Below, piece by piece: positions 58,263-64,000 of a DNA stretch of 64,000 bases. The notes beneath the pieces were generated by a model. The model was not told where the DNA came from and made no database searches. It saw nothing but the letters and a program-made list of their open reading frames with translations. Within the stretch, counting starts at the first letter, position 1. Every line of letters starts with the position of its first letter. The translations under genes and the position numbers were made by a program. The DNA comes from Paramyrothecium sp. XJ0827 (Eukaryota; Ascomycota; Sordariomycetes; Hypocreales; Stachybotryaceae), in assembly GCA_020881915.1 (NCBI GenBank), contig JAJFPB010000002.1:1302001-1366000 (forward strand). Direction: 5' to 3'.

Positions 58263-60402
58263 TCAAATGTCCAATGAAAGAAATTCTTCATCGCCGTGCA
58301 TGGTTAGGAAATCCATGGGTCCAGCGTCGGACGTGTAGAAGTCGCTCAACGCCAACGATGCCGCTGTCGTTGAGTCGAACATCTGGTCGAAGTAAGGATT
58401 CGGTAGGCCTGGTACGAACAAATCGATGTTATCAGTAACCAGGTCAGGCGTGTGGTCGCCGCCATTGGTCGGCTCCGTTGACCGGTGCAACCGTTTTGTG
58501 TAAGCGCGCCCCTCGTGCGACCTATTCGGGTGCTGCAACATCGCTTGGTCACACATAGTTTCAATCACATGCCACGCCGGTAATTTGGCCATCGTGATCT
58601 CGTCATTGTTATAGCGTTGGAACACAACTTCAACCTGCTCCCAGGCTCTGTCCGTGTCCTTATGATCTGGTTGGCGGGCCAAACCAGACAACAGCCCAAC
58701 GATTACATGGAGGGGCATCGGCCATCGATATGACCATTGCCAATGATGAAGTGTCGCCGCAGCCTCACCACGCTCGAGCTCCTCGAGGCAATCTAGACAG
58801 TCGTTATAGAGCCTGAGAGCAGTTAGCATCGCCATAATGTAAATAACATAGATTTGACTCACTGCTCCCGCAACTGCTCAAACTCATGGCAGCATAATCT
58901 CCCTCGAGATGGTGATGCATGAAAATAGAGAATGCACACATGTAGCGAGCGAGCCATCGCTTTGTGCCACCGTGTAATAACCTCATGCATCGGATTTGAG
59001 CCGTCAAAATGATGCGTGAACTTGAGCCGCGTGTACTTTTCGCTTTCATCGATTATAGGAATGAGGTCCTCGCAGCTTGTGGCTGTCCTGCGGCACTCAA
59101 CCAGTCTATGATAGGCTCTGCTGAATTCCCTGCGTATCAACGCGCATGCGTTGTCCGTGAAGCCCTCCTGGTCTTGCGGCCCAGGATCCCGGCCTACGAA
59201 GCAAGATGGCGTCCACTCTGGGTCATCGGCGTTGAGTGACCGCTGGACATCCCCAGTGTTCATCAGCACCGACTCGGATCCGTCAAGACTATATGACTGA
59301 ATGTCGAGGGACGCCAGGTGTCCCCACATGCGCCGCCTGACTTCGACAATCCAAGCTGAATAGCCATAATATGCCGGCTCTCTGTGCATGCCCATCCTCC
59401 GAGCGACTTTGCCGGCAAGACCGAGCAGTGTCGATGCCACCTCACAGTCGCCAGTGTGGAATTTACACGTCTATAAAGTTCCTTCATGTTAGGACGTGTT
59501 TTCAGGATAACATGAAGCGATAGCGAGATTGGGTGGAAATGCAATGAAATTGGACTTACAATATAGAAGAGCAGCGCGCAGAAAAGAATGGTATTCCGAC
59601 TTCTCATCACATTGGCCCTTTCCAGCGCTGCCTCTGTAGCCCGCTGGAGGTGAGGTCGCAGATCCGACACTGCAATTCCAGCCTTTTCTTGAACCAGGCT
59701 TGCGGGTAGAACTGATGCCGCGATGTACTGGGCCGCGAACATCAGCGCCTCTACCTCCCTGCCACAGGTGGATGAGCCCTGTCGAAAATCGGACACAAGC
59801 TGCCACATGTAGCCGTGGTGTATAATGCGGATAAAAGGCTCCACGTGGGCCAAAAAGAGTTTGATCAGAGCATCCTCTTTATCCGTCTCCAAGTGTAGGT
59901 GCGAAATATCTTTGAGCTTTGAAGAGCTCGGCGATAGCGGCCAATTAGCCGCCGCCGACGAATTCCACTCGTCATCAACAACGTTGAGCATATATCGTGG
60001 TTCGTAGAACATGTGCTCCGTGTTCATCCAGTGGTCAGGGCCCAGGTAATACGAGCTGCCCTTTTCGAAGACTTGGCTGCCGGTATCCATAGGTGTGTCG
60101 GACGTCTCGTCACTTCCACTGCCGCCGAACGGACTAGGGGCGCAATAGCTATTCCTCTGGCTGAACCTAGATGTGGAATTGGACGACGTTGAAGCGGCCG
60201 CCATGTCCTCAATGATCCGTTCCAGACGCTCGACTCTGTCTTGCAAGACCTGCTGACTGACAGTCGTGTCGCGAGACGCCTCGTAGACACAGCTTACGCC
60301 ATGGCGAACGCAATTGTTGCATGGCTGGGCCTTGTCACAGCGGACTTTGCGTCTCCTACAAGCACTGCAGGGTTTGTTGAAGTTAAGAATATCACTCGAC
60401 AT
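58263..60402 (-). CDS. Zn2Cys6 fungal-specific transcription factor
   Basis: Exons (minus strand) are 60402-59560, 59470-58863 and 58812-58263; introns are 89 and 50 nt; 666 residues. Cys12, 15, 22, 28, 31 and 38 form the C-x2-C-x6-C-x5-C-x2-C-x6-C cluster (KPCSACRRRKVRCDKAQPC), followed by the basic-hydrophobic linker and a short coiled coil (QDRVERLERIIEDM). The middle-homology domain (Fungal_trans) is recognisable in HLHLETDKEDALIKLFLAHV, CEVASTLLGLAGKVARRMGM and EVRRRMWGHLASLDIQSYSL. The C-terminus is acidic and ends GDEEFLSLDI, a plausible activation region. It is predicted nuclear. It converges on the old-yellow-enzyme gene with 134 bases between stops, a layout compatible with a local regulator; targets are unproven. 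Confidence 0.92.
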
Positions 60403-62530
60403 TATTAGTGTGGATGACCCTGATATTGGCGAGTGGCGTAGAGAGGGGAAATCGTGGGAAAGCTCCGTAACTTGGTTACCGCGGTCCAAGGGGCTTTATG
60501 TAAGTTTAAAAAGAAACCCAAAGAAGCAAGTAGTCGTGTATCAAGCCAGCATCTCTCGTCGGTACCCCAGGTCTCGGTTAGGTGAAGCGAATTGATTGCC
60601 CTACGTGCCCAAAGGGAGGGATGGCCGAATAGTGGGAGGGGGTTCTCTAGGCGCATGGCATCCCACTACGGCGCGCCATGCAAGTCGGAGCACATGTAAA
60701 GGTTTGCACTGTCCGGATCAATTTCCGTCCAAATCTCGTCGTTGAGGGGTGGGCAGGGGTTTCCGTCTCGGACTTAGAACGTGGTTGCATGGGTCACCCC
60801 GGAGAAAAGCTAGCCTGCATGAGCCCTTCAACCCAACAACAGACCGCAATCTCAGCCCAGGGGACTGTTAAAGAGGGACCGTTGCAACCAGCGTCTTTGC
60901 TCCTAATCTTTGGGGTATAGCGGTAACCCACACTACCTTGTGGATACATATCGCCTGGCGGTCAACGGTGCTGCAGAGGGGGACGCATGTGGCTGTTTGT
61001 CGGACGCTTTCGTCACAAGAGTGCCACAGGGTTGTGGTGACGCCTTGCCTTGCATTGGTCGACATCAAACTATCAGGACAACAATCGACAGCAGAGCCCG
61101 CCGCCTGCCTGTTTCAGTGATAGACTCGAGAGCCTAAAAGTCGGCTACCGGCAAAATAGCTGTCGATCTTTTTCACGAGCCTTGCAAGGCTAGGGAAAAC
61201 CCACGGGAGATCCTTGTGATTTTGGCCCAGATTATCACGGTCCAGTGGATTCGGTGGATTCGGTCAAAACGACCCCGACAACCATGGTTCAAGACGCAAC
61301 AATTGAGCAGGAGCGAACTCTGTAGAGGTTGAAAACATATCAGATGGTCTTTTCGCCTATCTGTGTAACGACGTGGTGATTGCATCGCAACCCTGAGAAA
61401 TGCCGCACTGTAACTGGCAGAAATCCCTGTGGTGACCGGGGATACAGGCTGACAGCATTGGGACAATTTCTTGATTCGGCCGGAATTCGGAGCCAATACA
61501 GACAGCGAGTTTCTCAGGTCGGACGCCAAATTGGGACCAACCACGCGCTCCACTAGATGGCTGGGACTGGGACCTTGCATCTACCCTGCTCCCGGTGTAA
61601 CAAAAGCACTGAAGTTCCGCGCGTTGAGCTCGACCACCTGAGCAAGTGACCGGGTACTCTTTGCCGTTCTGTGTTGTCGCGTAATGAGACGTAGCAGACG
61701 CAATAATAGTAGTGCAGTCTTCAAAATAATACCCATGCATATGAGATCAAGCCATTTGAAGCAGCTCTTCCGCTTTGGGCATTTAAACTGAATCCGCGAT
61801 CCCGGGAAGCAGGGACGTTCGGGGTTTCGATATCGCATCGCCATCGCCACGACCCCGCCTTGAAAATTTCAAGGGACGTTGCATCCTGGAGGAGCGGCGA
61901 CGGCCGCTATATTGCTTTGCAGATAGGTAGCAGATAGTTGGATGACTCAAGTCTCGTGGTTGGCTGACAGAAAACTGCAGGGGCTGACGATATGGTTTGG
62001 TAACCCAGATTTAAATATAGACACCTATTTCTTGGTGCTGCACGTGTGCGGAGCTATGCCAAGTCTCTTTTTTTATCTCTCACTGCCGCTGCCACTCGGC
62101 CGGATGCAGTGAAATTAAACCCTCACCTCAATCCCCTGCGTGGCGCTCGCAATGCTAGCGACCGTTGGACGCAATACCCATGTTAGCGTCTAGAGAGACA
62201 CGAAAGAAGCGGAGAGATTGATTAACCCCCAACCACGGGGAGCAGCGGACACGAGAAAGCCCCCTTTAGAATCCTAGTCTAAGGAGTCGCCAAAGACGTA
62301 CGGAGACTACCCCCATATGTCGGTTGATACCGCAGTGTCGGCCGAGGAATTCTCCGGAACGCGAGGAATCGCAACCTAGGTCATATGATAAGCGAAGAGG
62401 CCAATGAAGGCAAGGTAAGCCTCAATGATGTGGACTCGATGTTAAGCGGATGTGGTCATTGAGCGTATTCATCGTCGTTCAGAGACTTCATCCCGCATTA
62501 TGGATTCGGCCATCCCACGGTATTTTGCCT
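60403..62530. other. Intergenic region upstream of the Zn2Cys6 gene
   Basis: About 2.1 kb between the regulator (minus strand start) and the end of exonuclease V (minus). Overlapping minus-strand frames at 61173-61850 include a Cys-containing one of 127 codons, but these share bases in different phases and none has a signal peptide or domain. A GGATTCGGT direct repeat occurs near 61247-61264. I see no gene I can support. Confidence 0.5.
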
Positions 62531-64000
62531 TCACTCGGCGGTTCGCCCTTTGCCCCGTAGTCTGTGCTCAACTCGCCGAACCCTAGCTTCATCCATTCCC
62601 TTTCGCCACGAGCAGCTCGGCGCAAATTCGCAAATCTGGCACTTGAAGGCCTCTTCGATGTCCACCCCGGACGCCCTGCGCTCTCCTCTCCACCAACTCA
62701 TGTACGAACCCAAATAGCCGTCCAAAGCCTGTCGCGAGACGGGGAAGTCATGTGTGTCGAGCTCCCGGCCGTCCTCACGGTGTACGTATTGAACGCGGAG
62801 CATATGGCCTAACGAATGCTCGCCGTGGGGGAATGTGAGTGCAATTTCGTTTTGGACCAATGGAGCCAGCTCCCGCAGAGTACGGTATTTGAGCAAGTCT
62901 GGTTCTGGTGCTGATGAACTCCATTCAGAGTTCTCGTCCTGGGTCTGGTCTGCGCTCGAGCCGTGCGATCGATCTTCGAAACTGGTGGCCGAATCACTGA
63001 ATATCTCATCATGCAATGAACCAATCTGGGCAATAAAGGTATCGGAGAAGGCGTCGTCCACGTCAAGTCCATAACGTCTAAAGACTTTGAAGAAATCCAG
63101 TCTCCCTGCCGCCATATCAGACAAGAACCGATGGTAGAGGAGTAGTTGAATCTTTGCTGGGCGTAGAATGGCAGCTGAGACTGGCTTTGCATTGCCTCGT
63201 GTCTTGACATCTGCCAGATAGATTTTGGGAGCATCCTCCTTGCTCATGTTGCCAGGGTTTTGAGGTGGGAAGTAGTCGGTAATGGCAGCTTGTTGGCTAC
63301 CATTTTGTGAGCCCTGTATTGACAGCTCGTCCTCGAATTCAGGGTTCGGATTCTCATGGCTCACGCTATCAATAACACCATTGACAAGATTACCATCAAC
63401 AATGCCCCAAACCTCCAACTCGCGGGTCAGGCCGGCGTCGCGCAAAGTCCGAAGCCCTTGCACGAAGTTCCACAGCCGCAGACCAAGTGCATCTTCCTTG
63501 GTAGATATTTCGATATGCACTGTCTTATGCACCTCATCCTCGAGCTGTTGGTGGACCTTAGACCCTTGCCGCATTGCAGGCGTCCTAGTTCTGCGTCCAC
63601 CCGGCAGCCGGGTAAGGGTGTACCAGTACTGTAGCTCACACCATGCTCCGGACGTCAAGTCCGAGACCGTCAGTGGCTTCCTCGGGTACGAGCGGAACCG
63701 CTGCAGAGGGGATCGCTCATCCTCGTCTGACTCTTCCGAGTTGGACACCTCTCTTGGCGGCGCGTTTACAACGTCAATATCAGAAAGCGCGCGGCTCACT
63801 AGGCGCTTCCAGTCAGTCACATTAGTCTCCGAGGTATGTTGCGCTACATTGTCCGTTGATACTCACAATTGGGGTAGACGACCTCCTGGTCGAGTGAGAT
63901 AGGGGACGGCAATGACGGTAGCTCTGATGCGGCAGCCAGTGGCAATATCCCTGCCGTAGGAGCAAGCTGGGCAATGTTCCTATCCTCGCCAGGTGTGAGA
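62531..64000 (-). CDS. EXO5: Exonuclease V, mitochondrial/nuclear (EXO5/DEM1), truncated by the window edge
   Basis: Single-strand DNA exonuclease of the RecB-like PD-(D/E)xK class with a 4Fe-4S cluster. Exon 2 is 63798-62531. An earlier exon covers 64000-63867 and runs off the window; the intron is 68 nt with a CTAAT branch site. This join gives EVVYPNLSRALSDIDVV and avoids the false in-frame Met at 63820. The catalytic strands are NGVIDSV and YLADVKTRG, the latter giving the D-x-K pair. The four cluster Cys are the one in AWCELQYWYTL and the three in FKCQICEFAPSC. The N-terminal 20 or more residues, including the start codon and any mitochondrial presequence, lie outside. In yeast the enzyme maintains mitochondrial DNA, in human cells it acts in nuclear repair. 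Confidence 0.92.

Noticed and set aside
61173..61850. Overlapping minus-strand frames, one Cys-containing
   Set aside because: The frames share bases in different phases, lack signal peptides and domains, and lie in ordinary upstream sequence.
63822..63866. 23-nt intron or in-frame start at 63820 for exonuclease V
   Set aside because: The 68-nt intron with a CTAAT branch site restores conserved sequence; a 23-nt intron is too short.

Overview
The window is nuclear DNA of a filamentous ascomycete (Pezizomycotina, most likely Sordariomycetes and plausibly Hypocreales; order and genus are inferred, not shown). The reasons are monocistronic genes on both strands, many 48-97 nt introns with GTRNGY donors and CTAAC/CTGAC-like branch points, two Zn2Cys6 regulators, a class V cAMP-receptor-like GPCR, and typical fungal families. 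There are no operons, ribosome binding sites, CRISPR arrays, rRNA or convincing tRNA genes. I can support twenty protein genes, one weak orphan ORF and one edge-truncated gene. Exon joins were worked out by hand from splice signals, reading frame and family conservation.

Layout. 1-4996 holds no gene I can defend. 4997-7797 is a CSC1/OSCA stress-gated channel. 9540-11377 is a DHA1-type MFS exporter, converging on an intronless D-lactate dehydrogenase (12655-11618). 15032-13563 is a CCCH zinc-finger protein with a nuclease-like middle domain, and 17738-15403 is a flavin monooxygenase fused to a beta-rich C-terminal domain resembling DUF6314. 18944-19874 is an NAD(P)-binding protein, 21952-20513 the GPCR, 23633-24292 a hotdog thioesterase, 26273-24477 a C2-domain protein and 27623-29569 a Baeyer-Villiger-type monooxygenase.

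From about 33 to 40 kb the sequence is visibly AT-richer. The region starts after an AAAP amino-acid transporter (31382-32892) and holds a C2HC+Zn2Cys6 regulator (34912-33189), the orphan ORF, and a secreted protein made of about thirty 19-residue CPPG-type cysteine repeats (36993-39185) that carries a compensating pair of frameshifts.

From 41 to 55 kb lies a conserved housekeeping block: FKBP12, ubiquitin E1, a 4E-T/Eap1-like eIF4E-binding protein, the Sec1 SM protein and a G-patch protein. Clusters of the palindrome GGTACC sit in the leaders of several of these genes. The right end has an old-yellow-enzyme reductase (56549-58128) converging on a Zn2Cys6 regulator (60402-58263), and exonuclease V running off the window edge.

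The best leads are the CPPG-repeat protein with its frameshift pair, an in-frame upstream extension of the E1 gene that encodes a bipartite nuclear-localisation signal without an AUG, the monooxygenase fusion, and the GGTACC leader element. No gene cluster making a single product is evident; the oxidoreductases are scattered among housekeeping genes.
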